A stretch of 64,000 nucleotides of DNA from Pseudoflavonifractor capillosus (GTDB lineage Bacteria; Bacillota; Clostridia; Oscillospirales; Oscillospiraceae): contig NZ_JACSNZ010000004.1 of NCBI RefSeq assembly GCF_016902575.1, forward strand, positions 1 to 64,000, written 5' to 3'. Of this stretch, positions 39,450 through 48,563 are shown piece by piece. Below the pieces are notes generated by a model that was not told the DNA's origin, ran no database searches, and saw only the letters and a program-made list of their open reading frames with translations. Both the position numbers and the translations under genes were made by a program. How positions within the stretch are numbered: position 1 is the first letter of the stretch; each line of letters opens with the position of its first letter.

Positions 39450-39497
39450 ATCGGTGATTCAGTTTTATTTGCCGTGTTCTCTTGCGGAACGAATGTG

Positions 39498-39526
39498 AGT
39501 ATACCAAAGGGGAGAGCGTTTGTCAA
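39498..39526 (-). promoter_or_regulatory. Promoter of the leftward tRNA-Ala
   Basis: TTGACA and TATACT with a 17-bp spacer on the minus strand. The bases after the -10 (ACATTCGTTCCGCA) are repeated in the other tRNA promoter. Confidence 0.8.
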
Positions 39527-39791
39527 CGATTTTTTCAAAAGTTTTTGAAAAAAGTTTTTATACCCTTTTAGACCTTCACCTTCATAGAATTTGTCGTTGA
39601 AAGCATATGGACAGGGACTGACGATATAATCCCCAAATATACCTGATGACGGTGCGGTAGTAGATTCCCTGGTGGGCGCCTATGATCGTAGTTCAAATCA
39701 TATGGGAGATACTCAAAATGTGGTATGCGATGGAGGAAAATGCTGAGCCGCACGGGAAGAAAAATATTTTTGATTTTTTTGAAAAAAGGCA

Positions 39792-39820
39792 TTGACATTT
39801 GGAGAACTATGCAGTATACT
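39792..39820 (+). promoter_or_regulatory. Promoter of the rightward tRNA-Ala
   Basis: TTGACA and TATACT with a 17-bp spacer, about 35 bp before the tRNA. The region 39527-39791 between the two divergent promoters holds no gene I can support. Confidence 0.8.
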
Positions 39821-39853
39821 AACATTCGTTCCGCAGGGGACACAAGTGAATGT

Positions 39854-39929
<76 letters not shown>

Positions 39930-39966
39930 AGAGACCTGAAACCGGATGGTTTCAGGTCTCTTTTTA
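39930..39966 (+). terminator. Terminator of the rightward tRNA-Ala
   Basis: AGAGACCTGAAACC and its complement, then TTTTT. It overlaps the last bases of the converging tspO gene. Confidence 0.85.
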
Positions 39967-40437
39967 TCGGTTCAGCCAGAAGATGGCGAAATTCAAATAT
40001 CCAGCAAAGGCAACCCAGATCAGGTAGGGGATCATGAGGTATCCTGCAAGGCGCCGAATGGCGGCAAACTGCAAAGTGGTGAGCAGAATGAAACACCACA
40101 GTAGGATCAGCCAGAAGAAGGATACCAGATACAGACCCAGGTTGAAAAAGAGAATGGTCCAGAAGAAGTTTAGCCCCAGTTGGATACCATAGAAGATAAG
40201 GGCACGTTTCACAGTCCGCTCAGGGGCTGGAGAGCGAACCACCAGGTAAGAGGCAATGCCCATAAGAGCGAACAGGGCCGTCCATACCACTGGGAACAGC
40301 CAACCAGGGGGAGACAGGGGCGGCTGTTTCAGGGATTCAAAGGTCTCCATAGCCCCCATGGTCAGGTAGGCGGAAAGGCCACCCACCGCCAAAGGGATGG
40401 CGATACAGATTATCAGTTGACGCAGCTTGTGACTCAT
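39964..40437 (-). CDS. tspO: TspO/MBR family protein
   Basis: A 157-residue protein with five membrane helices. It has the TspO signature LKQPPLSPPGWLFPVVWTAL, then GIQLGLNFFWTILFF and the C-terminal YLIWVAFAGYLNFAIFWLN. Family members bind porphyrins and other hydrophobic ligands in the membrane. The start at 40437 is chosen because GGAGGTGCC precedes it and membrane helix 1 then begins near residue 6. It is separate from the upstream operon by a terminator. Confidence 0.92.
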   Translation of the reverse strand: MSHKLRQLIICIAIPLAVGGLSAYLTMGAMETFESLKQPPLSPPGWLFPVVWTALFALMGIASYLVVRSPAPERTVKRALIFYGIQLGLNFFWTILFFNLGLYLVSFFWLILLWCFILLTTLQFAAIRRLAGYLMIPYLIWVAFAGYLNFAIFWLNR

Positions 40438-40495
40438 TTCCGGCACCTCCGTTGGAAGTATTCTATGCAGGAATGGGGAAAAATAGTCATAAAAA

Positions 40496-40531
40496 CACCC
40501 CGTGTGTCCAAACTCCGGCACACGGGGTGTT
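40496..40531 (-). terminator. Terminator between the DUF454 operon and tspO
   Basis: ACACCCCGTGTG and its complement form a 12-bp stem, followed on the minus strand by TTTTTATGAC. Confidence 0.8.
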
Positions 40532-40535
40532 AACG

Positions 40536-40952
40536 TTAGGCTTGGGATGCCTCTTGATCCAGCTTACGGAAGTGCTCTGCCTGGGCAGGGGAGAGCGTTT
40601 TGATGCCAAAGATGAAAAAGAGAATGTGAAACAGCCACACACAGCCCAGGATCATGCGGCCCACCGGAACACTTCCCATCATGAAAAAGCCGATGGACAT
40701 CACCAGGGTGACAGTAATCATAATGCGGATTTTGGTGCCCCAGGTCATACCCCGGCCCCGGACAAAACTCTCCAGGTTATTCTGATACAGTTTGGTGGAG
40801 GTAAACCAGTTGTGCAGCCGCTGAGAGCTGCGGGCAAAGCAGTAGGCGGCCAGCATCAAGAAGGGAAAGGCGGGGAGGAGGGGGAGGACTGCACCAACGG
40901 CACCCAGTACCAGGCCCAGGCAACCTACCACAACATAGAGCATTTTTTTCAT
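40536..40952 (-). CDS. DUF454 (YbaN-like) inner-membrane protein
   Basis: A 138-residue membrane protein with the DUF454 pattern: VGCLGLVLGAVGAVLPLLP, then FPFLMLAAYCFARSSQRLHNW, and a second pair of membrane helices. The function is unknown. The start MKKMLYVVVG at 40952 is chosen over an upstream extension because it begins at the first helix. It overlaps the end of the YgbA-like gene, so it belongs to the ABC-transporter operon. Confidence 0.82.
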   Translation of the reverse strand: MKKMLYVVVGCLGLVLGAVGAVLPLLPAFPFLMLAAYCFARSSQRLHNWFTSTKLYQNNLESFVRGRGMTWGTKIRIMITVTLVMSIGFFMMGSVPVGRMILGCVWLFHILFFIFGIKTLSPAQAEHFRKLDQEASQA

Positions 40953-40959
40953 CGCTTCA

Positions 40960-41304
40960 TCATCTCCTGTTTTGTTGTCTTTTTTCTTTGGCACTTTCCC
41001 ACATATGACGAATAGCCATCACGGGGTGGTGCAGGAGCATCCGGGGCCCGGCGTAGCGCATGACCTGCCGGATTTGAGTGGCCATTTCACCCCGGTAACA
41101 GTGTACCTTGCAGTTGGAGCAGAAGGTTTTCTCCTGCATAAAGGGGCATTTGTCACTGCGCTCCATGGCGTATGCTTTTAGAGCTTGGCATTGGGGACAC
41201 AGCTGTCCGGCGGGGGTGTGATGGTTGCCGTGACAGTAGATGGCGATCATCTCACCCACTACGTTCTTTTCCCGCAGGCGTTTTTCTTCCACACTCCCAG
41301 TCAT
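40960..41304 (-). CDS. YgbA-like protein (nitrous-oxide-stimulated promoter family)
   Basis: A 114-residue Cys-rich protein of the YgbA_NO family. Cysteines fall in HTPAGQLCPQCQALKAYA, SDKCPFMQEKTFCSNCKVHC and the following RGEM segment, suggesting a metal or Fe-S site. E. coli YgbA is induced by nitric oxide and linked to recovery from nitrosative stress. Its ATG overlaps the ABC-subunit stop by one base, so it is coupled to the transporter. The hcp gene about 5 kb away suggests a shared stress theme. Confidence 0.8.
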   Translation of the reverse strand: MTGSVEEKRLREKNVVGEMIAIYCHGNHHTPAGQLCPQCQALKAYAMERSDKCPFMQEKTFCSNCKVHCYRGEMATQIRQVMRYAGPRMLLHHPVMAIRHMWESAKEKRQQNRR

Positions 41305-42956
41305 CAGCTCAACCTCCCATGTTCCACCGAGTGCACTTCGTCGGCAATGCCCATGGTGGAGCGGCGGTGGCTGACCAGGATCACTGTGCGCTGCTCCCGC
41401 TCCCGATGGAGGGAGCGGAGAATTTCCGCCTCGTTGAGGCTGTCCAGATTACTGGTGGGCTCATCCAGCAGCAGGAAGGGCGCATTGTGGAGAAAGGCCC
41501 GAGCCAGCCCCAGTCGCTGCCGCTCGCCCCCGGAGAGGGTGTCCCCCAGCTCGCCCACTGGGGTGTCATACCCCTGGGGCAGGGTGAGGATGAAGTCATG
41601 GATGGAGGCTTTCTTGCAGGCCGCTTCCACCTCTTCCCGGGTGGCATCGGGACGGGCCAGAAGGATATTTTTCAAAATGGTGTCGTGGAATAGGTCGGTA
41701 TCCTGGGTCATGTACCCTTCCATGGTGCGCAGGTCGGCTGTGTTGATGTGCTTGACATCCCGGCCCGAGATGGTCACTTCACCGCTTTGGCGATCCCAGA
41801 ACCGCATGAGCAGCTTGAGAAGGGTGGACTTGCCCGAGCCGCTGCGGCCCACAATGCCCACCACCTTCCCCTTGGGAAAGTCCAGGGTCAAATCGTCCAA
41901 AATGGTCTCGCCGCCGTAGGAAAAGGTAAGATTCTGGCAGCCCGCCCCGTCAAAGGAGGTAGTGGCCTTTCCAGTCACCTCTTCCACCATCGGCTCCTCA
42001 TCCAGAATCTCCAACACCCGCCGGGCAGCGGCAAAGGTGCTCTGGAGGGTGGTGCCCAGGTTGGCCAGAGCCACCACCGGGCCGAAGGAGGACATGAGGG
42101 TGATGAGGGGGATGAGGACACCGCCAAAGTCCACCTGTCCCTGCTCCAATAGTACCAGCCCCAGGGCCAGCAGAGCCAGGTCGTAGACCCAAATGACAGT
42201 GTGGGTGACAGCGGTGTTGGTTCCGGTGATGTGGCTCATGGTGCGCTGCACCCCCACCAGGTCGGCGGTGCGGCCCTCAAGCTCCTCCAGCCGTTGAGCC
42301 TGACCATGGTACTGAATGGTCTCATCCACGCCACGCAGGCTGTCCAGCGCAAAGGCGGACAGCTGACCTGCCTTTTGGCGCATGAGGTTGCCAGTGTCTC
42401 CAGAGCGGCGGGAGGCTAGAACCGGGAGGAGGATCCCCACGGTGGCATAGGCCAGCAGGGCAACAAGTCCGAAGGCCCAGTGAAACCAGGACAAGAAAGC
42501 GGCAGTGATGAGACTCATCACCAGAGCAATGGCAGCGGGGGAGATGGTGTGGGCGTAGAAGACTTCCAAAAGCTCAATGTCTGAGGTGATGACGGAAATC
42601 AAATCGCCCTTGTCCCGGCCGTCCAGCTTGGCGGGGGCCAGGCGGCGCAGAGCAGCAAAGACCTTTTCCCGCAAAATGGCCAGCAGCTTGAAGGCGATGT
42701 AGTGGTTGCAGGTCTGCTCTCCGTAGCGGAACACACCACGCAGCAGGGCACAGAGGGCTGCAACCAGGAAGATGAGGGGCAGGGTGTCGGAGTGGTTGAG
42801 AACAGAGAGAATACCCACTCCGCCCAGCACCGGAATGAGGGTGGCAGCAATGAAGCCCAACACACCCAGAAAAATGGCCACCAGCATCACGCCGGTGAGA
42901 GGGCCCACCAAGGTGATGAGACGGGCCATACAGGCCAAATTACTGCGGTTTTTCAT
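41304..42956 (-). CDS. ABC exporter-type half-transporter, CydC-like
   Basis: A 550-residue fused membrane-ATPase subunit. Six membrane helices lie in residues 1-310. The ATPase has Walker A GRSGSGKST, the signature LSGGERQRLGLARA and Walker B FLLLDEPTSNLD. It resembles the CydC side of CydDC thiol/heme exporters, but no cytochrome bd genes are in view. The start at 42956 overlaps the stop of the partner gene (ATGA). Together they would form a heterodimer. Palindromes upstream suggest metal-dependent control. Confidence 0.85.
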   Translation of the reverse strand: MKNRSNLACMARLITLVGPLTGVMLVAIFLGVLGFIAATLIPVLGGVGILSVLNHSDTLPLIFLVAALCALLRGVFRYGEQTCNHYIAFKLLAILREKVFAALRRLAPAKLDGRDKGDLISVITSDIELLEVFYAHTISPAAIALVMSLITAAFLSWFHWAFGLVALLAYATVGILLPVLASRRSGDTGNLMRQKAGQLSAFALDSLRGVDETIQYHGQAQRLEELEGRTADLVGVQRTMSHITGTNTAVTHTVIWVYDLALLALGLVLLEQGQVDFGGVLIPLITLMSSFGPVVALANLGTTLQSTFAAARRVLEILDEEPMVEEVTGKATTSFDGAGCQNLTFSYGGETILDDLTLDFPKGKVVGIVGRSGSGKSTLLKLLMRFWDRQSGEVTISGRDVKHINTADLRTMEGYMTQDTDLFHDTILKNILLARPDATREEVEAACKKASIHDFILTLPQGYDTPVGELGDTLSGGERQRLGLARAFLHNAPFLLLDEPTSNLDSLNEAEILRSLHREREQRTVILVSHRRSTMGIADEVHSVEHGRLS

Positions 42957-44691
42957 GGGTGTGCTACCTCCTGATTGTAAGTTTCCAATTCCTGTTGCTG
43001 GCGCCACAGATGGGCGTACAGTCCACCTTGCTCCAGCAGTGTTTGGTGGGAGCCGTGCTCCACCACCCGTCCATCTTCCATGGCGAAGATGGTGTCCGCC
43101 CCAGCCACATTGGCCAGGCGGTGGGAGATCACCAGCACCGTATGAGTGCGGGAGAGACGGTGAATCTGCTCCATAATCTCATTTTCACTGTCCACATCCA
43201 CGTTGGAAGTGGCCTCATCGAAGATGTACATGGGCTGTTGTGCAAAAGTGCCCGGGCCAGGGCCAGACGCTGCCGCTGCCCACCGGAGAAGTTGCTGCCG
43301 CCCTCTTGCAGCTGGGTGTCCAGCCCCTGCTCCCCTCTGAGGAAGGCAGCCAGGTTTACCTGCTCCAGCACTGCCCACAGAGCGTCGTCCGAGGCGTGGG
43401 GGTCAGCCAGCAGCAGATTGTCCCGTACACTGCCCTTAAAGAGGTAGCTGCGGTGACCAATGTAGGTACAGTGGGCCATGAGGCTGTTTTCGGAAAGGGT
43501 GGACAGCTCTTTCCCACCCAGAATAATGTGTCCGCCATACCCTTGATTGCGCCCCATCAGCAGGGCGGAGAGGGTGGACTTGCCGCAGCCACTCTCGCCC
43601 ACCACTGCGGTGAGAGAACCAGGGGCAATGGTCAGATTTACTCCCTGGAGGATGGGGCGCTGTCCGTCATAGGAGAAGGTTACGTCCCGGCACTCCAAGG
43701 TGGGATTGCCCTCCAGGGTTTCGGTGGCAGGTGTGGGCACCTCCAAATCCAGAAGGGCGTAGATTTTCTGGGCTGCTGCCATGCCATTCATAGCCACGTG
43801 GAAGAAGCTGCCCAGTAAGCGCATGGGGAGAAAGAACTCCGCCGAGAGTAGAATGATGGCAAAGCACCCGGCGGGGGTGATGTGTCCCTGGGAGAGCTGA
43901 AGCAAGGCCAGAATGGCGCCCAGAGCAGCCCCGCCATAGGCAATGAGATCCATGATGACAATGGAGTTGAGCTGCATGGTGAGTACCTTCATGGTCACCT
44001 TGCGAAACTCCTCAGCCTGCACGGCCATCTCCTCCTGGCGGGCCCCGTCAGCCTGGTATATTTTCAATGTGGTCAGGCCCTGGAGGTTTTCCAGAAAATG
44101 ATCCCCCAGGCTGGTGTACTTGCCCCAATACTTGGCCAACAGCTTTTTGGCAAAGGTCTGCACTGCCGCAATGGCCACGGGGATGAGGGGCACACACACC
44201 AGCAGCACCAGGGCGCAGGTCAGGCTAATGGGTGCCAAAAAGAGAAACAACGTGACGGGAGCCAGCAGACTGTAAAAGAACTGAGGCAGATAGGAGCCAA
44301 AGTAGATCTCCAGCTGATCCACCCCTTCCACCGCCACCTGTACCACCTGGGCGGTGGAGGTGCGCTGGCGGTAGGAGGCACCCAGAGTGTAGAGCTTCTC
44401 AAAGAGGGTGCGGCGCAGGCTGCCCTTGACCTGCCGAGAGGCCAGGTGGCTCATGGAAGCAGCAGTGCGCAGGGCAAACCACCGCACCACCAGAGCCACC
44501 AGTGCGATTCCTGCCACCCAGGGCAGTTTTACCTGTATGGAGCGTCCAGCCAGCAGCTGCTCCAGCAGCCAGCCCAGGGTGAACACCAAAGCGGCGTTGG
44601 CCACCATGGAAATCCACTGGCACACCACGTTGCCGGCAATAAATTTTTTGCTGTCCGGCACCATGGCCAACAGCCGTTTGTCCATCATCAT
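42953..44691 (-). pseudogene. ABC exporter-type half-transporter, CydD-like, frameshifted
   Basis: Read through, this is a full partner subunit of about 578 residues. It has membrane helices in the first 320 residues, CydD-like FGSYLPQFFYSLLAPVTLFLF, Walker A GESGCGKST and signature FSGGQRQRLALARALLHNSP. At the GGG run at 43232-43234 the frame changes: one frame reads SPCTSSM and the next reads QPMYIFDEATSNVDVDSENE, the expected Walker B. One base appears to be missing. It is either a sequencing error or a recent null. The start ATG at 44691 is preceded by GGAGATCG. Confidence 0.85.
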
Positions 44692-44711
44692 GGGAATTCG
44701 ATCTCCTTTCG

Positions 44712-44727
44712 ATTAGCTGCGGCTAAC
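44712..44727. promoter_or_regulatory. Palindromic operator A upstream of the ABC operon
   Basis: ATTAGCTGCGGCTAAC, TTAGC/GCTAA half-sites around a 4-bp centre, between the promoter region and the ABC start. Similar to boxes at 44747, 49948 and 49973. Confidence 0.55.
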
Positions 44728-44746
44728 ACAAATGACAAAAAATAAA

Positions 44747-44762
44747 GTTAGCATAAGCTAAC
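44747..44762. promoter_or_regulatory. Palindromic operator B upstream of the ABC operon
   Basis: GTTAGCATAAGCTAAC, a perfect GTTAGC/GCTAAC palindrome. It resembles DtxR/IdeR-type iron boxes (GTTAG-CTAAC core). It would sit in the spacer of a minus-strand promoter, TTGCAC to TAACTT. Confidence 0.65.
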
Positions 44763-44895
44763 AATTTGTGCAAAAAAGAGTGGGGCTGTACCCCTATGCA
44801 GAAAGTATACCATATGACTGGGAATGGTGCAAGCAAAACATGGCCTGAGGCATAGAATGGGTGGGGGCAGACCCCCCGGAAGAAGGATTGCCCAG

Positions 44896-46067
44896 ATGGG
44901 AATTACCAGTTCCAATAAAGTGGTAGACCGCAGTGAGATCCAGTGCGACGGCCAACTCAAGGTGACATTGGCCCTCACTGCTTCGCCGGATATCATTGAG
45001 AATCCCACTGACATTGTGTTGGTGCTAGACCGCTCCGGCAGCATGGCGGGAGTGCCCCTGGCCGCTGTGAAAGAGGGTGCGGATACCTTTATTGATATTA
45101 TTCAGCAGGCCACGTCCAACGGAGGTGGCAGCGGCGAGTTGGGGTCGGGCACCAAGATGGGTGTGGTGAGTTTTGCCACCACGGCCCGACAGGACACCGC
45201 CATGATTACCTCGGTGGCGAATTTGAAGGGGGCAGTGAATGCCTTGGTGGCAGGGGGCAGCACCAACCATGGTGATGCCTTTGCCCAGGCCACTGACCCA
45301 GACTCCATTCATGTGGCCATTGCTCCCACCCCCGCAGATCTGGAGGAGATTTTTGCTGAGCTGGCCGCCAACCTCACCAAGCCTGGGGCCACAGATTTGA
45401 AAATCGTGGAAGAGGTAAATCCGGATTTTGAAATCACCGAGATTTTACCCCTGACAAGGGCACGGTGGAGCAGCAGACGGACACCAAGCTGACCTGGCGT
45501 ATGGACAGTCTGGGGGTAGATGCCGTGGAGAGTGCCACCCTGTCTTTCTTGATTCGCCACCGCAGCGATACCGGCGGGCTGAAATTGGTCAACCAGTCTA
45601 TCCAATACACCGATGCCCAGGGCAACCTGGTGGTGTTCCCAGACCCCACGGTGCGGGTGGGGTGTGATGTCATTGTTCACCCGGAGCCTTGTCCCACTCC
45701 TGTGGATGTGACCGTAGAGGGGTGTACCGATGCCGTGGTGGTGGATGCCGGGGAGATTGCCTTGGACTCCGTAGGCCGGATTCTCCAGGTTGATGTAACG
45801 GTGAAAGATGTCTGCCCTGACCGTCGGGTGTCTCTGGCGATGATTCTCACCGAGGTGGACGACAAAGGGGAGAAGGAGACCAAGGGCGTCAAAGTGCTCA
45901 CCATTCCGGCCCACCAGGAGATGGGGCGCCGGGATGTGCTGGTGCGCTGTGTGCGCTGTGCAGTGCCGGAGGATGGGGCAAATCTGTGTGCAACCCGGAA
46001 GTTCCAGGTGCAGACCTTTGCCCACTATATGGACTCAGATTTTGTGTGTTGCCCTGATAAGGAATAA
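44896..46067 (+). pseudogene. von Willebrand factor A domain protein, frameshifted and internally deleted
   Basis: The first frame starts MGITSSNKVVDRSEIQ and has a vWA MIDAS start (VLVLDRSGSMAGVPL) and GGSTNHGDAF. It then jumps to TDPDSIHVAIAP: the usual stretch carrying the third MIDAS Asp and the following strands, some 45-55 residues, is absent. Near 45450 a CCCC run changes the frame; the second frame continues EQQTDTKLTWRMDSLG to the natural end with a Cys-rich tail (CPDRR, CVRCAVPEDGANLC, CCPDKE). With two lesions it is probably non-functional. It is monocistronic, with a terminator after it. Confidence 0.8.
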
Positions 46068-46071
46068 ACGT

Positions 46072-46112
46072 TTTACCAGGTGAGGCATGTCGCCTCACCT
46101 GGTAAATTTTTC
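46072..46112 (+). terminator. Terminator after the vWA gene
   Basis: TTTACCAGGTGAGGC and its complement form a 15-bp stem with a 5-nt loop, then TTTTTCT. Confidence 0.9.
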
Positions 46113-46244
46113 TGTATAGAATTGTTGTTATTACAACAGAACCGCAAATAAAACTATGGTAGGATGAGTCACACGGCGAGAATGGTTTAAGACAGGGGAC
46201 ACTGTGGCATTCTAAAGGCATCAACTGGAAAGGAAGTGCTTTGT

Positions 46245-46439
46245 ATGAATGCAACGGTAGATCAGTATCTGTGTATTGGATGTGGGGTATGCGTGGGTAT
46301 GTGTCCCAAAGTGTTTCGCATGGGAGCGGATGGAAAGTCCGGTGTGTACCAGCCTGTCACAGAGGAGACCTTGTCGCAGGTGCAGGAGGCCATTGATTCC
46401 TGTCCCGTCACCGCCATTAGCTGGCTGGAAAGCGAATAA
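46245..46439 (+). CDS. Ferredoxin, single [4Fe-4S] cluster
   Basis: A 64-residue ferredoxin with [12 protein letters not shown] (CxxCxxC plus a CP) and the distal SCPVTAI ligand, so one [4Fe-4S] cluster. The start ATG at 46245 follows GGAAGTGC. It is 14 bases before hcp and almost certainly donates electrons to it; E. coli uses Hcr for this job. Confidence 0.9.
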   Translation: MNATVDQYLCIGCGVCVGMCPKVFRMGADGKSGVYQPVTEETLSQVQEAIDSCPVTAISWLESE

Positions 46440-46453
46440 AAGGAGTATACAAC

Positions 46454-48094
46454 ATGGATCAAAAGATGTTTTGTTATCAGTGTCAGGAGACTGCCGGGTG
46501 TCGTGGCTGCACCGTGGTGGGGGTGTGCGGCAAGCAGCCAGATGTGGCCGCCATGCAGGATCTGCTGGTGTATGTAAGCCGCGGCATTTCTGCTGTGACC
46601 ACCGCCTTGCGTGGAGAGGGCAAGGAGATTTCCCCCGTCATCAATCACCTCATCACCCTCAATCTCTTTACCACCATTACCAATGCCAATTTTGATAAGG
46701 AGAGCATTGAGGCCCGCATCCGGGCCACGCTGGAGGAGAAAGCAAAGCTGCTGGCCCAGTTGAGCACCACCCAAGGACTGCCCGAGGCTGCTTTGTGGGA
46801 CGGATCCGGCGACTGGGAGGAGAAGGCCAAGACCGTGGGGGTGCTGTCCACAGAGGATGAGGACGTGCGTTCCCTGCGGGAGCTGATTACCTACGGGCTC
46901 AAGGGGCTGTCTGCCTACTCCAAGCACGCCAATGTGCTGCTCCAGGACGATGAGGAGGTGGACGCCTTCTTACAGCGGGCTCTGGCGGCGACCCTGGATG
47001 ACAGCCTCACCGTAGAGGACCTGGTGGCTCTGACCCTGGAGACGGGCAAGCACGGCGTGGCGGGTATGGCCATGTTGGACAAGGCCAATACCTCTGCCTA
47101 CGGCAATCCGGAGATCACCAAGGTGAACATCGGGGTGGGTAAGAATCCGGGAATTCTGGTGTCCGGCCACGACCTGCGAGATTTGGAGATGCTGCTGGAG
47201 CAGACCCAGGGCACTGGGGTGGACGTGTATACCCACTCTGAGATGCTCCCGGCCCATTACTATCCCGCTTTCAAGAAGTACCCCAATTTTGTGGGCAACT
47301 ATGGCAACGCCTGGTGGAAGCAGAAGGAGGAGTTTGAGTCCTTCAACGGCCCCATCCTCATGACCACCAACTGCATCGTGCCCCCCAAGGACAGCTACAA
47401 GGATCGCCTGTACACCACCGGAGCTGCCGGCTATCCCGGCTGTAAGCATATCCCCGGCGAGATTGGGGAACGCAAGGACTTCTCTGCTATCATCGAGCAC
47501 GCCAAAAAGTGTGCAGCCCCCACACAGATTGAGACCGGGGAGATCGTGGGCGGCTTTGCCCACGCCCAGGTGCTGGCTCTGGCAGACCAGGTGGTAGAGG
47601 CTGTGAAAAGCGGGGCCATCCGTAAGTTTGTGGTCATGGCTGGCTGTGACGGCCGGGCCAAGAGCCGGGACTACTACACGGAGTTTGCCAAGGCTTTGCC
47701 TCAGGACACCGTGATCCTCACCGCAGGCTGTGCCAAATATAAGTACAACAAGCTGCCTCTGGGCGATATCGGCGGCATTCCCCGGGTATTGGACGCCGGT
47801 CAGTGCAACGACTCCTACTCTCTGGCTGTCATCGCCTTGAAGCTCAAGGAAGTGTTCGGCCTGGAGGACATCAACGCCTTGCCCATTGTCTACAACATTG
47901 CCTGGTATGAGCAAAAAGCAGTCATCGTACTCCTGGCTCTTCTGTACCTGGGGGTGAAGAACATTCACCTGGGCCCCACGCTGCCTGCCTTCCTCAGCCC
48001 CAATGTGGCCAAGGTGCTGGTGGATAACTTCGGCATTGCGGGTATCGGCAACGTGGAGGAGGATATGAAACTTTTCTTCGGCGAGAACACATAA
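46454..48094 (+). CDS. hcp: Hydroxylamine reductase / hybrid cluster protein
   Basis: A 546-residue hybrid-cluster protein. The N-terminal cluster motif is [20 protein letters not shown]. Hybrid-cluster ligands occur in [13 protein letters not shown], the [10 protein letters not shown] region, [11 protein letters not shown] and [12 protein letters not shown]. Family members reduce hydroxylamine in vitro and act as nitric-oxide reductase or S-nitrosylase in vivo. It is coupled to a ferredoxin and followed by a cupin gene. Confidence 0.96.
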   Translation: MDQKMFCYQCQETAGCRGCTVVGVCGKQPDVAAMQDLLVYVSRGISAVTTALRGEGKEISPVINHLITLNLFTTITNANFDKESIEARIRATLEEKAKLLAQLSTTQGLPEAALWDGSGDWEEKAKTVGVLSTEDEDVRSLRELITYGLKGLSAYSKHANVLLQDDEEVDAFLQRALAATLDDSLTVEDLVALTLETGKHGVAGMAMLDKANTSAYGNPEITKVNIGVGKNPGILVSGHDLRDLEMLLEQTQGTGVDVYTHSEMLPAHYYPAFKKYPNFVGNYGNAWWKQKEEFESFNGPILMTTNCIVPPKDSYKDRLYTTGAAGYPGCKHIPGEIGERKDFSAIIEHAKKCAAPTQIETGEIVGGFAHAQVLALADQVVEAVKSGAIRKFVVMAGCDGRAKSRDYYTEFAKALPQDTVILTAGCAKYKYNKLPLGDIGGIPRVLDAGQCNDSYSLAVIALKLKEVFGLEDINALPIVYNIAWYEQKAVIVLLALLYLGVKNIHLGPTLPAFLSPNVAKVLVDNFGIAGIGNVEEDMKLFFGENT

Positions 48095-48116
48095 AAGGCT
48101 TCAGGAGGAAACACAT

Positions 48117-48449
48117 ATGGGCGTTAAAATGAAGAACATCAGTAAATCAGAGGTGCTGGTGCTGAAAGACCAGATTTCTTACCAGGACGGCCAGGTGGTG
48201 AGCAAGACATTGGCCCAAAATCCTGCCCTGAGCGTCACGCTGTTTTCCTTCGATCAGGGGGAAGAAATCAGCACCCACGAGTCGGGAGGGGACGCCTTCG
48301 TCACCTGTTTGGACGGGGTGGGCAAGATCACCATTGACGGAGTGGACCATCTGCTCCATGAGGGGGAATCCATTGTCATGCCCGCAGGACATCCTCATGG
48401 GGTGTATGGGGAAGAAAAGTTCAAAATGTTGCTGGTGGTTGTGTTTTAA
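48117..48449 (+). CDS. Cupin-domain protein
   Basis: A 110-residue single-domain cupin. Motif 1 is around GEEISTHESGGDAFVTCLDG and motif 2 around EGESIVMPAGHPHGVYG. His and Glu residues in both motifs suggest a bound metal. AGGAGG precedes the ATG by 8 bases, and the gene lies 22 bases after hcp. Cupins of this type often accompany hcp in Clostridia; the role is unknown. Confidence 0.85.
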   Translation: MGVKMKNISKSEVLVLKDQISYQDGQVVSKTLAQNPALSVTLFSFDQGEEISTHESGGDAFVTCLDGVGKITIDGVDHLLHEGESIVMPAGHPHGVYGEEKFKMLLVVVF

Positions 48450-48563
48450 CAGGGGAGAGCCGGGGCGTGCGGTACAGCACATCCCGGCCCTTCCATTGTA
48501 TGATTGAAAATCCAACGATTTCATGTATAATGTAGGAAAGCGATTTCTAGGAGGAACATCATC

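Noticed and set aside
41304-44691. True cydCD of cytochrome bd assembly
   Set aside because: Sequence resembles CydDC, but no cydAB is present and the operon partners and putative metal boxes point to another role, so no symbols were assigned.
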